From Flavobacterium foetidum (GTDB taxonomy: Bacteria > Bacteroidota > Bacteroidia > Flavobacteriales > Flavobacteriaceae): 64,000 bases of DNA. The notes under the pieces were generated by a model. That model did no database searches and was not told the DNA's origin. It was given only the letters and a program-made list of their open reading frames with translations. Below, piece after piece: positions 26,396-34,786 of this stretch. Both the position numbers and the translations under genes were made by a program. The first letter of the stretch is position 1. Each line of letters begins with the position of its first letter. The stretch spans positions 62,001 through 126,000 of the forward strand of contig NZ_SJTF01000015.1 of NCBI RefSeq assembly GCF_004634245.1. Direction: 5' to 3'.

Positions 26396-28609
26396 ATGAA
26401 AAAGAATAAGTATCATTTACTTGATAAATTTGTTTTGAGGACACCTCTTCTAAGGTATAATTCAGTTTTTTTTGCAGCATTAAAAGAAGAAGATTTAGTG
26501 TCGCTTCTTGAGGATGAAATAATTAAGGAATCGATTTATTTTGCTTCCAGTGATCTGTTAAATGAAGCAAATAAACAAATTGAATTGAACCGAAAACTAA
26601 GTAAAGAAAGCCTGTTTGCTATTTTAAAATATTTTTCACGCATGAGTACAAGATGTACTCCATTTGGACTATTTGCTGGAACATCTGTTGGAAATTTTGG
26701 GAGTGAAGAAAGTACCCCAAAGCTTGGAAAACTTAAAAATTATAAAAAGCATGTCCAATTGGATATGAATGTAATTTTTTCCATTTTCCAGCTAATCAAT
26801 CAGAATAAAAAGATCAGAAAATATTTTACCTATTATACAAATACCACTATTAATTCAGGCGCATATCAAGATGGATTAACTTATATAGAATATATATACA
26901 GAAAGGGCAGGAGAAACCATATGCTGAATTCGGTAACAAATAGTTTTTTTCTGGATCTAATTTTTACAAAAAATGAGGGAGGTTTGAAATTTAATGAATT
27001 GGTGAAGTTGCTTGTATCGCAAGATATAGAAAAGAAGGAAGCTTGCAAATACATTAATGATCTTATTGATTCACAACTCCTAGTGAGTGAATTGGAGCCT
27101 TATACAACTGGAAACGAACCGCTCAAATTTATATTGGAGAAGATCAATGGCATCATCGAATTAAAAGATCTGTATCAAAGTTTAAGCGAAATAAACAGCA
27201 TATTAGAGGATTTAAACAGTACATTTTCAGATAAATTTTGTAATGTTAAACATTATCTAAGAGTACAAGAGATTTTGAACGGCCTGCATATAGCATTTGA
27301 TAAAAAAAATCTATTTCAAGCTAACCTTAATACAATTTTAGAGCAAAGAGCGCTGTGTTCTAAAGCTCAGAAGGAAGTTTTTAAAGGAATAGAAGTATTG
27401 AACAGATTAACAGTAAAACAGTCAAATGCAAACTTACAAACTTTCAAAAAGGAATTCTATGACCGGTATCAGGATCAAGAAGTGGTCTTGTCTGAAGTTT
27501 TGGACATAGATAAAGGTATTGGCTACTGTAATACTTCGACAAAGACTGATTCTCCTCTGCTGGAAGGTCTTTATTTTCCTGTGATATCCCAGAAAAGGCC
27601 GGTTAAATCACAATACGTGCATGATTTTTTTTTGAATAAATTATCTGAGGCGTCTTATTGTAATTATAAAGTAATTAATTTATCGGATAAGGACTTGGAG
27701 AATTTCGAATTGAACTGGGAAGATCTTCCGCCAACCATGTCTTCTTTAGTAGAGATTTATGCAAAAGATGATTCTCAAAACATATATGCTATCACAAATT
27801 GCGGAGGAAGTTCCGCAGCCAATTTATTGGCCCGATTTTGCAACTCAAATAATGAAATATCAAATTTTGTATCAGATGAGATTATTAAAGCTGAAAACAA
27901 ATTAATTGATGGAAATTTTATACTTGCGGAAATTAGCCATTTACCCGAATCTCGAGTTGGCAATATTTTACTGCGGCCGCAATTAAGAAAATACGAAATC
28001 CCATATCTGGCCAAATCAAATCTGCCGGTTGAAAACCAGATATTTATAAAAGATATTTGGGTTTCCCTTAGAAACGATACTATTTATTTATATTCAAAAA
28101 AACTAAAGAAGTATATTATTCCAATATTGACATCTGCACATAATTATAATAATCCTTCTATGGTTTCAGCTTACCGATTTTTATGTGATATTCAAAATCA
28201 AAGCGGAAGAACTTCCATGGGGTTTTCTTGGGGGCCAGTTTCTGAAAATTTTATTTTTCTGCCGCGTGTGCAGTATAAAAATATTATTATATCGAAAGCA
28301 TTTTGGAACTTCAAAAAATGCCATATAGCGCATCTTTATAATTTGGAGAATGAAACGTTGATATCTGAAATTCATAAATGGAGAGCCAGGTACCATATTA
28401 ATGAAGAAGTAATCATCAAAGAGTTGGATAATAAATTGTACATAAATTTTAATAATATATTATATATTGAATTGTTTCTTAAGGTATTAAAAAACAGAGA
28501 TAGTTTTATAATCGAAGAGTTTTTATATAATGAATTCAAGTCTATAGTTAAATCAGATACAGGCATGCATACCAATGAATTTATATTCTCACTTTTTAAA
28601 ATCGACTAA
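26396..28609 (+). CDS. Lantibiotic dehydratase, glutamylation domain (split LanB N-part)
   Basis: 737 residues. The start (DKFVLRTPLLRYNSVFF) and the block FSRMSTRCTPFGLFAGTSVG are hallmarks of the Lant_dehydr_N domain, which uses glutamyl-tRNA to activate Ser/Thr of the precursor. Full LanB enzymes are about 1000 residues; this one stops before the elimination domain. The missing part is the next gene, sharing one base (TAATG). The same split is known in pinensin-type and thiopeptide-type clusters. A weakly conserved middle section and a C-terminal LRPQLRKYEIPYL block are also present. Confidence 0.9.
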   Translation: MKKNKYHLLDKFVLRTPLLRYNSVFFAALKEEDLVSLLEDEIIKESIYFASSDLLNEANKQIELNRKLSKESLFAILKYFSRMSTRCTPFGLFAGTSVGNFGSEESTPKLGKLKNYKKHVQLDMNVIFSIFQLINQNKKIRKYFTYYTNTTINSGAYQDGLTYIEYIYRKGRRNHMLNSVTNSFFLDLIFTKNEGGLKFNELVKLLVSQDIEKKEACKYINDLIDSQLLVSELEPYTTGNEPLKFILEKINGIIELKDLYQSLSEINSILEDLNSTFSDKFCNVKHYLRVQEILNGLHIAFDKKNLFQANLNTILEQRALCSKAQKEVFKGIEVLNRLTVKQSNANLQTFKKEFYDRYQDQEVVLSEVLDIDKGIGYCNTSTKTDSPLLEGLYFPVISQKRPVKSQYVHDFFLNKLSEASYCNYKVINLSDKDLENFELNWEDLPPTMSSLVEIYAKDDSQNIYAITNCGGSSAANLLARFCNSNNEISNFVSDEIIKAENKLIDGNFILAEISHLPESRVGNILLRPQLRKYEIPYLAKSNLPVENQIFIKDIWVSLRNDTIYLYSKKLKKYIIPILTSAHNYNNPSMVSAYRFLCDIQNQSGRTSMGFSWGPVSENFIFLPRVQYKNIIISKAFWNFKKCHIAHLYNLENETLISEIHKWRARYHINEEVIIKELDNKLYINFNNILYIELFLKVLKNRDSFIIEEFLYNEFKSIVKSDTGMHTNEFIFSLFKID

Positions 28610-29475
28610 TGGAAATTCAGAGAAAGTTTTTTTTAGGGGACCAATGGATTTATTATAAAATTTATCTGGGTGAATTTACGTCTGATTTTATTCTAGTAGA
28701 TTTAATTAAAGGGTTGGCTGAGAAACTGCTGGAATCTGGAATTGTTGATAAGTTTTTTTTTATTCGTTATAATGAGAACGGATACCATTTAAGAGTGAGA
28801 TTTCATCTGACCGACAAAGAAAAAATTATTCATTTGATCATGCTTTTTAACGATACTTTTAAAGAAAGTATGGAAAAAAACTTCGTTTCAAAGATTCAGG
28901 TTGATACATATGATCGCGAACTTGAACGTTATTTTGATGAATGCATTATTTTTTCAGAAAACATATTTTACCGTGACAGCATTGCTATTTTAGATTTTCT
29001 AGCTCTTATGCAAAAGCAGAATTTTGAAGAGAATTACAGGTGGCTTTATGGAATCTATATGATTGATTGTTTAATAAAAGATTTTGGATTCAACATTAAT
29101 GAAAAGCTTAAAATCGTTGAGTCACTTAATGAATCATTCAGTAGAGAGTTTCATTTAGATAAGAGGCTAAAAGATCAGTTAGATGCTAGATTCCGAGCGG
29201 AAAGAGAAAAAATTGAAAGAATATTACGTGGTGAAAATAAAGATTTTCAATCTCACATGAGATTGAAATCACTTCATATTTCGCCGGATATTTTGAATTT
29301 AAAATTAAGACTTGGCAGGGATGAATTAATTAAAATCCTTGTCAGTTATATTCATATGTCCTGCAACAGATTATTTAGGAGCAGTCAGCGAAAACACGAA
29401 TTTGTTTTATATCATTTTTTATGGAAACATTACAGATCTGAAGTTGGAAGAACAAAGCATCAAATCAATCTCTGA
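28609..29475 (+). CDS. Thiopeptide-type/SpaB C-terminal domain protein (LanB elimination part)
   Basis: 288 residues. The start QWIYYKIYLGE and the block FFFIRYNENGYHLRVRFHL match the Lant_dehydr_C (SpaB C-terminal) elimination domain, which removes glutamate to leave Dha/Dhb. The C-terminal SYIHMSCNRLF and EFVLYHFLWKHYRS are also typical. It overlaps the LanB N-part by one base, so the two are made in equal amounts. No LanC cyclase, transporter or peptidase gene follows; an alpha/beta hydrolase comes next after 178 bp. Confidence 0.88.
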   Translation: MEIQRKFFLGDQWIYYKIYLGEFTSDFILVDLIKGLAEKLLESGIVDKFFFIRYNENGYHLRVRFHLTDKEKIIHLIMLFNDTFKESMEKNFVSKIQVDTYDRELERYFDECIIFSENIFYRDSIAILDFLALMQKQNFEENYRWLYGIYMIDCLIKDFGFNINEKLKIVESLNESFSREFHLDKRLKDQLDARFRAEREKIERILRGENKDFQSHMRLKSLHISPDILNLKLRLGRDELIKILVSYIHMSCNRLFRSSQRKHEFVLYHFLWKHYRSEVGRTKHQINL

Positions 29476-29653
29476 AATCAAAATGAAAGCCGTCTTAGAT
29501 TTTATAAAAGATAGAATTGTATGATTTAATGATTATTAAAAGGACGTGGGAAAAATCTTTATATTACGCTGACATAATTTAATTTTTAATTTAAGAAAAA
29601 TACTATATTTGATTTTTACAACTAATACAAGAATTTTATAACCCAAATCGTAA

Positions 29654-31045
29654 ATGAAAAAAAAAATATTAATGCTGCTGAGCTTTATAACTTTTGCAGC
29701 CAGTGCTCAGCAGATCAACGGAAGCTGGGCAGGAACCCTTAAAGTGCAGTCTGCTTCACTGAGGCTGGTATTTCATATCTCAAAGACAGAAACAGGATAT
29801 ACTGCAGTTATGGACAGCCCCGACCAGGGAGCTTACGGGCTGCCTGCTGGAAATGTTACATTTACTAATCCCTCGCTTTTAATTGAAGCCCCTGCGATGG
29901 GAATTAGCTACAAGGGAGAACTTAAAAATGATCATATCACAGGAGAGTTCAAGCAGGGAGGTCAGAAATTTAACGTAGATCTGTACCGTACTCAGGCGCA
30001 GAAGCCTGAGGAAAGAAAAAGACCGCAGGAGCCTTCAGAGCCCTATCCTTATTATACGGAAGAAGTTGTTTTTAAAAATGTAAAAGAAGGCATCGAGCTG
30101 TCGGGTACGCTCTCTCTTCCAAAAAAAGAAGGTATGTTTCCTGTTGCAATTCTTATAAGCGGAAGCGGGCCTCAGAACAGAGATGAAGAACTTATGGGAC
30201 ACAAACCTTTTCTGGTGCTTTCTGACTATCTGGTTAGAAGAGGGATAGGCGTACTTCGTTATGATGACCGCGGAACTGCTAAATCAGGCGGAGTATTCAA
30301 AACAGCGGTTACTGCTGATTTTGCACAAGATGCCTTGTCAGCAGTTGAGTATCTGAAAACCAGAAAAGAAGTCAATAAAAACAAGATAGGGCTTATAGGA
30401 CACAGCGAAGGAGGTCTTATTGCGCCGATAGTGGCAAACAAATCAAAAAAAACAGCATTTATTGTACTAATGGCTGGTCCTGCAATATCTGGAGATCAGC
30501 TCCTTTTGACCCAGCAGGTGTATATAGGGAAGGCTTTAGGAAAAAGTGAGGCGGAGATTCAGAAATCAAAGTCAGAGAATGAAAAGGCTTTTGAGATTGT
30601 AAAAAAATATAGTGATCCTGCAGAATTAAAAGCTAATATGATCCGATACATAACCGAAATTTCCCAAAATGATCCTGCTAAACCTGAAGGAATTTCCCAG
30701 AAGGATTATGTTGAAGGTCAGGTTGCAAGAATTCTGAACCCTTGGATGACCAGTTTTATAAGATATAATCCTGAGCCTGCACTAGAGAAGGTAAACTGCC
30801 CCGTGCTGGCTTTAAACGGAGAAAAGGATCTGCAGGTTGTGCCAAAAGAGAATCTTGCTGCCATCAATAAAGCGCTGAGTAAAGGAGGAAATAAAAATAG
30901 TACTGTTAAGGAGCTGCCAGGTTTAAACCATATGTTTCAGGAATGCTCAACAGGACTGCCGAGCGAATATTCTCAGATTGAACAGACAATTTCTCCTTTA
31001 GCTCTTAGAACAGTCTCTGAATGGATTATTCTGAAAGTTAATTAA
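29654..31045 (+). CDS. Secreted alpha/beta hydrolase
   Basis: 463 residues with a signal peptide (MLLSFITFAASAQ). An N-terminal beta-rich domain (about 20-115: INGSWAGTLKVQSASLRLVF) precedes an alpha/beta hydrolase domain. That domain has the oxyanion region ILISGSGPQNRDEELMGHKP, the nucleophile elbow GHSEGG (Ser251) and a likely catalytic His in PGLNHMFQE. Length and layout match Bacteroidota serine aminopeptidase/esterase-like proteins. TATATTTG at 29604-29611 may be its -7 box, so it probably has its own promoter. A link to the flanking antibiotic genes is unproven. Confidence 0.85.
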   Translation: MKKKILMLLSFITFAASAQQINGSWAGTLKVQSASLRLVFHISKTETGYTAVMDSPDQGAYGLPAGNVTFTNPSLLIEAPAMGISYKGELKNDHITGEFKQGGQKFNVDLYRTQAQKPEERKRPQEPSEPYPYYTEEVVFKNVKEGIELSGTLSLPKKEGMFPVAILISGSGPQNRDEELMGHKPFLVLSDYLVRRGIGVLRYDDRGTAKSGGVFKTAVTADFAQDALSAVEYLKTRKEVNKNKIGLIGHSEGGLIAPIVANKSKKTAFIVLMAGPAISGDQLLLTQQVYIGKALGKSEAEIQKSKSENEKAFEIVKKYSDPAELKANMIRYITEISQNDPAKPEGISQKDYVEGQVARILNPWMTSFIRYNPEPALEKVNCPVLALNGEKDLQVVPKENLAAINKALSKGGNKNSTVKELPGLNHMFQECSTGLPSEYSQIEQTISPLALRTVSEWIILKVN

Positions 31046-31172
31046 GAAAAATACTAATTAAATTGTTTTTTTTATAAGTTTTTATTTATTTTTTTATTTT
31101 TTTTATTTGAATATTATTATATATTCGCAGGATAATTCCTATTACAAATAATAACCTAAAAACATTATTAAA

Positions 31173-31856
31173 ATGAAAAAAATCAGAAAATTTTCCAGCA
31201 GTCCGCTGGCTATTATCCTAGTGGCACTGAATTTATTATTTGCCAGCTGTTCCAGTGACACGGTTTCATCTGTGAACGACCAGACATCAGCCAAGCTCAG
31301 CGGTGAAGAGCTTTTTAAGTCCTTAATATTTGCTGACGGAGAATTATCAGAGGCTGTTCCGGCACTGAAAAGTGCATTTGACATGAATGATCTTACTGCA
31401 GAGCAGAAAGCAAATTACAAGAAAGCGGAGCAGGAAGCTATTGCCTACCTTAAAGGAAAAGATGCCGCATATTTTGAAAAATTCCAGAAGGAGATTTATT
31501 CAAAGGATCCTGAAATTATTCTTGCAAGCATAAAAAAGGTCGCTGGGGATATAAAACCGCTTATTGATAGTAAATTAGCTGTTTATAACCTGTCAGTTGA
31601 AAAAATCAGTAAAGAGTATTACCAGAAAAATGCAAAAAATGCCCCATTATCTGCAAAGGTACAGGTAGAGGCTTGCGGTGTATGGGCTCTGGCTATAGGT
31701 GTAGTAGTGGTTGCAGTGGCTGTTTTCTATGTAGCGGCAATCTCTGAGGTTACTTTTGGACTTTCGGAGCCACTGCCTCCAATTACAGAGGAAACTATTG
31801 CCTTGCAGGTAGCTGAAGGAATTGATGGACTTGAGAGACCTATCGGACTGGAATGA
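31173..31856 (+). CDS. SdpC-like antimicrobial peptide precursor (lipoprotein-type signal)
   Basis: 227 residues. The N-terminus is a lipoprotein-like signal (NLLFASC, Cys26). The region KLSGEELFKSLIFADGELSE fits the conserved block of sporulation-delaying-protein (SdpC) family toxins. Near the C-terminus, Cys168 starts a long hydrophobic stretch (CGVWALAIGVVVVAVAVFYV, 168-187), the likely mature toxin, followed by an acidic tail. B. subtilis SDP has a disulfide, but only one Cys is present here. The stop overlaps the sdpA start (ATGA). Confidence 0.75.
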   Translation: MKKIRKFSSSPLAIILVALNLLFASCSSDTVSSVNDQTSAKLSGEELFKSLIFADGELSEAVPALKSAFDMNDLTAEQKANYKKAEQEAIAYLKGKDAAYFEKFQKEIYSKDPEIILASIKKVAGDIKPLIDSKLAVYNLSVEKISKEYYQKNAKNAPLSAKVQVEACGVWALAIGVVVVAVAVFYVAAISEVTFGLSEPLPPITEETIALQVAEGIDGLERPIGLE

Positions 31857-32383
31857 AAAGAAGCTTTTTAAAAATAGCCTATTTCTATTTTCTGGCGGCA
31901 GTATGCTTCTGCATAATCTTATATCTTACGGTTTTGAGTGTAAAGCCCAATCCGATAACACTGCGTTACGATCTGCCGTTTAAAAATACGTTAAATGCCC
32001 TTGCCCCTCAAGGCTGGGCATTTTTCACCAAAGACGTTAAAAAGGATTATTTTAATCTTTATTCACAGAACAGAGAGGAGTTTCAGCTAAAAGCTTCTGG
32101 TACTGAACAGTTATTTGGGTTTAAGCGTGACAACAGAATCATCAATCATAAAATTGGAAGTGTACTCAATAATGTGAATGCCAAATACTGGTATTCTTTC
32201 AAGGGCGACCCCCGCAAAGTGCCTCAGGACTCCCTTACCAAACTCTCTATAAAGATAAGTCCTCCCATGGTTTACGGAGTGTTTTTAGTTGAGAAAGGCA
32301 AGCCTCTTCCATATGAGTGGCACATTTCAAAGTTGAATGTCCGCCAGACCATGGATTATGTATTGCTTGAAATAAAAAAATAA
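31853..32383 (+). CDS. sdpA: SdpA family protein, antimicrobial peptide maturation
   Basis: 176 residues. One N-terminal membrane helix (YFYFLAAVCFCIILYLTVL) is followed by the SdpA block LAPQGWAFFTKDVKKDYFNLY, then a soluble domain ending near YEWHISKLNVRQ. In B. subtilis, SdpA and the membrane protein SdpB are both needed to turn SdpC into active toxin. Its start overlaps the SdpC-like gene stop by 4 bp, and sdpB follows after 4 bp. Confidence 0.85.
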   Translation: MKRSFLKIAYFYFLAAVCFCIILYLTVLSVKPNPITLRYDLPFKNTLNALAPQGWAFFTKDVKKDYFNLYSQNREEFQLKASGTEQLFGFKRDNRIINHKIGSVLNNVNAKYWYSFKGDPRKVPQDSLTKLSIKISPPMVYGVFLVEKGKPLPYEWHISKLNVRQTMDYVLLEIKK

Positions 32384-32387
32384 ACGC

Positions 32388-33323
32388 ATGATTTTAAAAC
32401 AACTCAGCGCAGCTGAATCATTTGTAAATAAAAACTGGTGGTCAAACTGGATAGGACTTAGCAGGACCATTATGGCATTATCACTGATGCTGACACTGCT
32501 GTCCAACAGCAGGTATACGCTTTTTTTTACGGGCTATCAGAATGAGACTTTCCATAAGTTCACCCATTATGAATTTAATTTTTTTTCTTTCTTCAGTGAT
32601 TTTCAGACCGGAATTGCCTTCGCCGTAGCGGGTCTCCTGCTGGTGGCTTCGGGAATTTATCCGCGTTTCACATGTGTGCTGCATTGGTTTATTGCCTATA
32701 GCTTCAGCATTACATCAACCTGCATGGATGGAGGGGATCAGGTATCTGCAATATTGACCCTGCTTTTAATACCGATCTGCGTGCTGGATAAAAGGAAATG
32801 GCACTGGTCAGAGGATAGCTCTAAGCATTCTTTTTTTGCCAAAGCAACGGCTGCAGCCGCCTTTTATCTTATGTCTTTTCAGATATTTGTGATCTACTTT
32901 TTCGCTTCGGTTGGAAAATTCAAAATAGAAGAGTGGAAAAATGGAACTGCCCTTTATTATTGGTTTACCCAGCCATTGTTTGGGGTAACTGATTTTTTCA
33001 AGCCTTTTATTGAAGTCCTTCTCAGCAGTCCGGTAATTATAACGCTGCTTAACTGGTCGGTACTCGTCATTGAATTATTGATTGCTTTTAGTATCTTTAC
33101 AATGGATGCCGGAAGAAAGAAAAAGATGGTTTTCATAGGTATTCTTTTTCACTTTTTCATCGCACTTTTTATGGGCATAATCAGCTTTTCATTTGTAATG
33201 TGTTCTGCCTTATTATTATTAATTTCTAATACCGTTAATTATGAGTTCAGAAATATTAATCTCCCTACTCTTGCTTTTGATTTCAGTGGTTTATTATTTC
33301 TTTCAGCCAAAAAAAATAAATAG
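32388..33323 (+). CDS. sdpB: SdpB family multi-pass membrane protein (HTTM type)
   Basis: 311 residues with about seven hydrophobic segments (GLSRTIMALSLMLTLL, LHWFIAYSFSITSTC, AAAFYLMSFQIFVIYFFASV and others). The motifs FASVGKFKIEEWKNGTALYY and the HTTM-like layout related to vitamin K carboxylases are typical of SdpB. It is needed, with SdpA, for toxin maturation in B. subtilis. The 3' end overlaps the SdpI-like gene by 83 bp in another frame. Confidence 0.85.
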   Translation: MILKQLSAAESFVNKNWWSNWIGLSRTIMALSLMLTLLSNSRYTLFFTGYQNETFHKFTHYEFNFFSFFSDFQTGIAFAVAGLLLVASGIYPRFTCVLHWFIAYSFSITSTCMDGGDQVSAILTLLLIPICVLDKRKWHWSEDSSKHSFFAKATAAAAFYLMSFQIFVIYFFASVGKFKIEEWKNGTALYYWFTQPLFGVTDFFKPFIEVLLSSPVIITLLNWSVLVIELLIAFSIFTMDAGRKKKMVFIGILFHFFIALFMGIISFSFVMCSALLLLISNTVNYEFRNINLPTLAFDFSGLLFLSAKKNK

Positions 33324-33564
33324 GTTTTACGGCTATAGAAGCAGTAAATCCATGAAGAATCTTTCCAACTGGCAGTATTCTAACAGACTTGCTGCCATAG
33401 TTTTATTTAGGATGTCATTATTCAATGGCATACTTTTTTTCATCGTTTCACTTGTATATGGAAGCCTTAACAAAAATATCTTCGGGATTTTTTTAATCGC
33501 CCAATTTGTTGTTATGTTTTTTTACATAGAAAAAAAGATTGGAGAGTATGAAAAGAAATTGTAG
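33241..33564 (+). CDS. sdpI: SdpI family immunity protein
   Basis: 107 residues with three membrane helices. The loop FYGYRSSKSMKNLSNWQYSN is the SdpI/YfhL signature. SdpI gives immunity to the Sdp toxin in B. subtilis. The start at 33241 is kept because the first helix (ILISLLLLLISVVYYFF) would be lost with later Mets; this makes an 83-bp overlap with sdpB. A hairpin follows 20 bp after the stop. Confidence 0.85.
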   Translation: MSSEILISLLLLLISVVYYFFQPKKINRFYGYRSSKSMKNLSNWQYSNRLAAIVLFRMSLFNGILFFIVSLVYGSLNKNIFGIFLIAQFVVMFFYIEKKIGEYEKKL

Positions 33565-33584
33565 ATTACTTTGTTAAGAATTGT

Positions 33585-33630
33585 AAACCTTATAAAGCCT
33601 TTTAAGTCGTGTGATTTTTAAGGTTTTTTT
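33585..33630 (+). terminator. Terminator after the sdp operon
   Basis: AAACCTTA / TAAGGTTT arms with a 26-base loop, then a T-tract. It closes the SdpC-A-B-I operon. The rest of the gap to 34037 is AT-rich and non-coding as far as I can see. Confidence 0.65.
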
Positions 33631-33880
33631 GTGGTTTGTTATATCAGTGGATAAATCTATCTATGAATCTATAGCCTTTACAGAACGACAATTATTTAAT
33701 ATCAGATAAGAGAATAGTGGAACAAACCATTTTTTGTTTCAGTGGAACAACAATCATATTGGAAAACGGGAAATTTAAATAATTTGAAATATAAACCATT
33801 TAAGAATGAGAATTCATTTTCTGAAATTGAAAAGTAATTAGAAAAAATAGAAATTATAAGTCATAATTTTTCTTTATTCA

Positions 33881-33916
33881 GGTGGTTCGAATCCTGTTAA
33901 GTTATCGAATGATAAA
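33881..33916. repeat. Right copy of repeat flanking the peptide-antibiotic island
   Basis: GGTGGTTCGAATCCTGTTAA followed by GTTATCGAATGATAAA; direct repeat of 24291-24325. Some similarity continues to its right (ATTTAGCT...TTACA). It begins like a tRNA T-arm. Confidence 0.6.
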
Positions 33917-34037
33917 TTAACTATCTGTGCTGTTTTTTATAGAAATATATACACTGAAGCAATTTAGCTATTATTACAAAGAAAGAAAATAAAAGGAAAA
34001 ATCTTCAAAAGTCAGCTTGTTTAGTGGCATAACTAAA

Positions 34038-34067
34038 ATGGCGCCAATTGTCTTCAATTGGCGCCAT
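34038..34067 (-). terminator. Terminator of tRNA-Arg (repeat copy C)
   Basis: A perfect 13-bp hairpin ATGGCGCCAATTG / CAATTGGCGCCAT with loop TCTT, followed on the minus strand by TTTT. It starts 9 bp after the tRNA 3' end. The same 30 bp occur at 20484-20513, and a one-mismatch copy at 13130-13159. Confidence 0.8.
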
Positions 34068-34076
34068 CTGGCTGAG

Positions 34077-34150
34077 TGACCTCGACAGGATTCAAACCTG
34101 TAACCTTCTGAGCCGTAATCAGATGCGCTATTCAGTTGCGCCACGAGGCC
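34077..34150 (-). tRNA. tRNA-Arg (anticodon ACG)
   Basis: 74 nt on the minus strand. The acceptor stem GGCCTCG/CGAGGTC has one G-U pair. The D-arm is GCGC-AACTGAATA-GCGC, the anticodon arm TCTGA-TTACGGC-TCAGA with ACG, and the T-arm ACAGG-TTTGAAT-CCTGT; the discriminator is A. CCA is not encoded. The ACG anticodon (read as ICG) serves CGN codons. A consensus promoter lies upstream and a hairpin terminator downstream. Confidence 0.97.
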
Positions 34151-34205
34151 TATTTTTCTCAATTCGGCTATTTTTAGTAGCTTTGTTGATTGCTGTTTGC
34201 GGGTG

Positions 34206-34235
34206 CAAAGATAGGCATAAATGTGAGATATACAA
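34206..34235 (-). promoter_or_regulatory. Promoter of tRNA-Arg
   Basis: On the minus strand TTG (34235-34233), a 19-bp spacer and TATCTTTG (34213-34206) match the Bacteroidota promoter consensus. The tRNA 5' end at 34150 is 55 bp downstream. Confidence 0.75.
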
Positions 34236-34263
34236 GGAAAAAATAACAGAAAATTAAAAAAAA

Positions 34264-34776
34264 ATGAAGATAGAAAATTATATACGTGATATTCAGGGGT
34301 TTCCAAAAGAAGGAATTTTGTTTAAAGATATTACGCCTCTATTAAATAATCCTCAGGCTAGAACAGAGTGCCTAAAAATTTTGGTTGATTCCTTAAATGG
34401 ACAACAAATTGATAAGGTGGTAGGAGCAGAATCAAGGGGCTTTTTTTTCGGAATGTTGTTAGCAAATGAACTTAACGCCGGATTTATTCCTGTTCGAAAG
34501 CCTAAAAAACTTCCATACGAAACAATTTCTGCTTCATACGAATTAGAATACGGGATTGATACTTTAGAAATGCATAAAGATGCCATACAAAAAGGAGATC
34601 GTATACTAATTCATGATGATGTTTTGGCTACTGGTGGTACAGCAAAAGCGGTTTGTGATTTGGTTACCGAATTGGGTGGCGAAATTGTTCAGTGTAATTT
34701 TTTAATGGAGCTTTCTTTTCTAAACGGAAGAGAAAAAATAAAGGATAATCCTATATTTGCTGCTATAACTTATTAG
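34264..34776 (+). CDS. apt: Adenine phosphoribosyltransferase
   Basis: 170 residues, normal length. The start IENYIRDIQGFPKEGILFKDITPLL, the VVGAESRGFFFG loop and the PRPP-binding motif ILIHDDVLATGGTAKA are diagnostic. It makes AMP from adenine and PRPP in purine salvage. It is transcribed away from tRNA-Arg, and a lipoprotein gene follows after 10 bp. TAGCTTTG at 34178-34185 could be its -7 box. Confidence 0.96.
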   Translation: MKIENYIRDIQGFPKEGILFKDITPLLNNPQARTECLKILVDSLNGQQIDKVVGAESRGFFFGMLLANELNAGFIPVRKPKKLPYETISASYELEYGIDTLEMHKDAIQKGDRILIHDDVLATGGTAKAVCDLVTELGGEIVQCNFLMELSFLNGREKIKDNPIFAAITY

Positions 34777-34786
34777 CCTTTCGCAA

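Noticed and set aside
33880-33900. T-arm-like GGTTCGAATCCTG as part of a second tRNA
   Set aside because: No acceptor or anticodon arm can be folded around it; kept only as a direct repeat.
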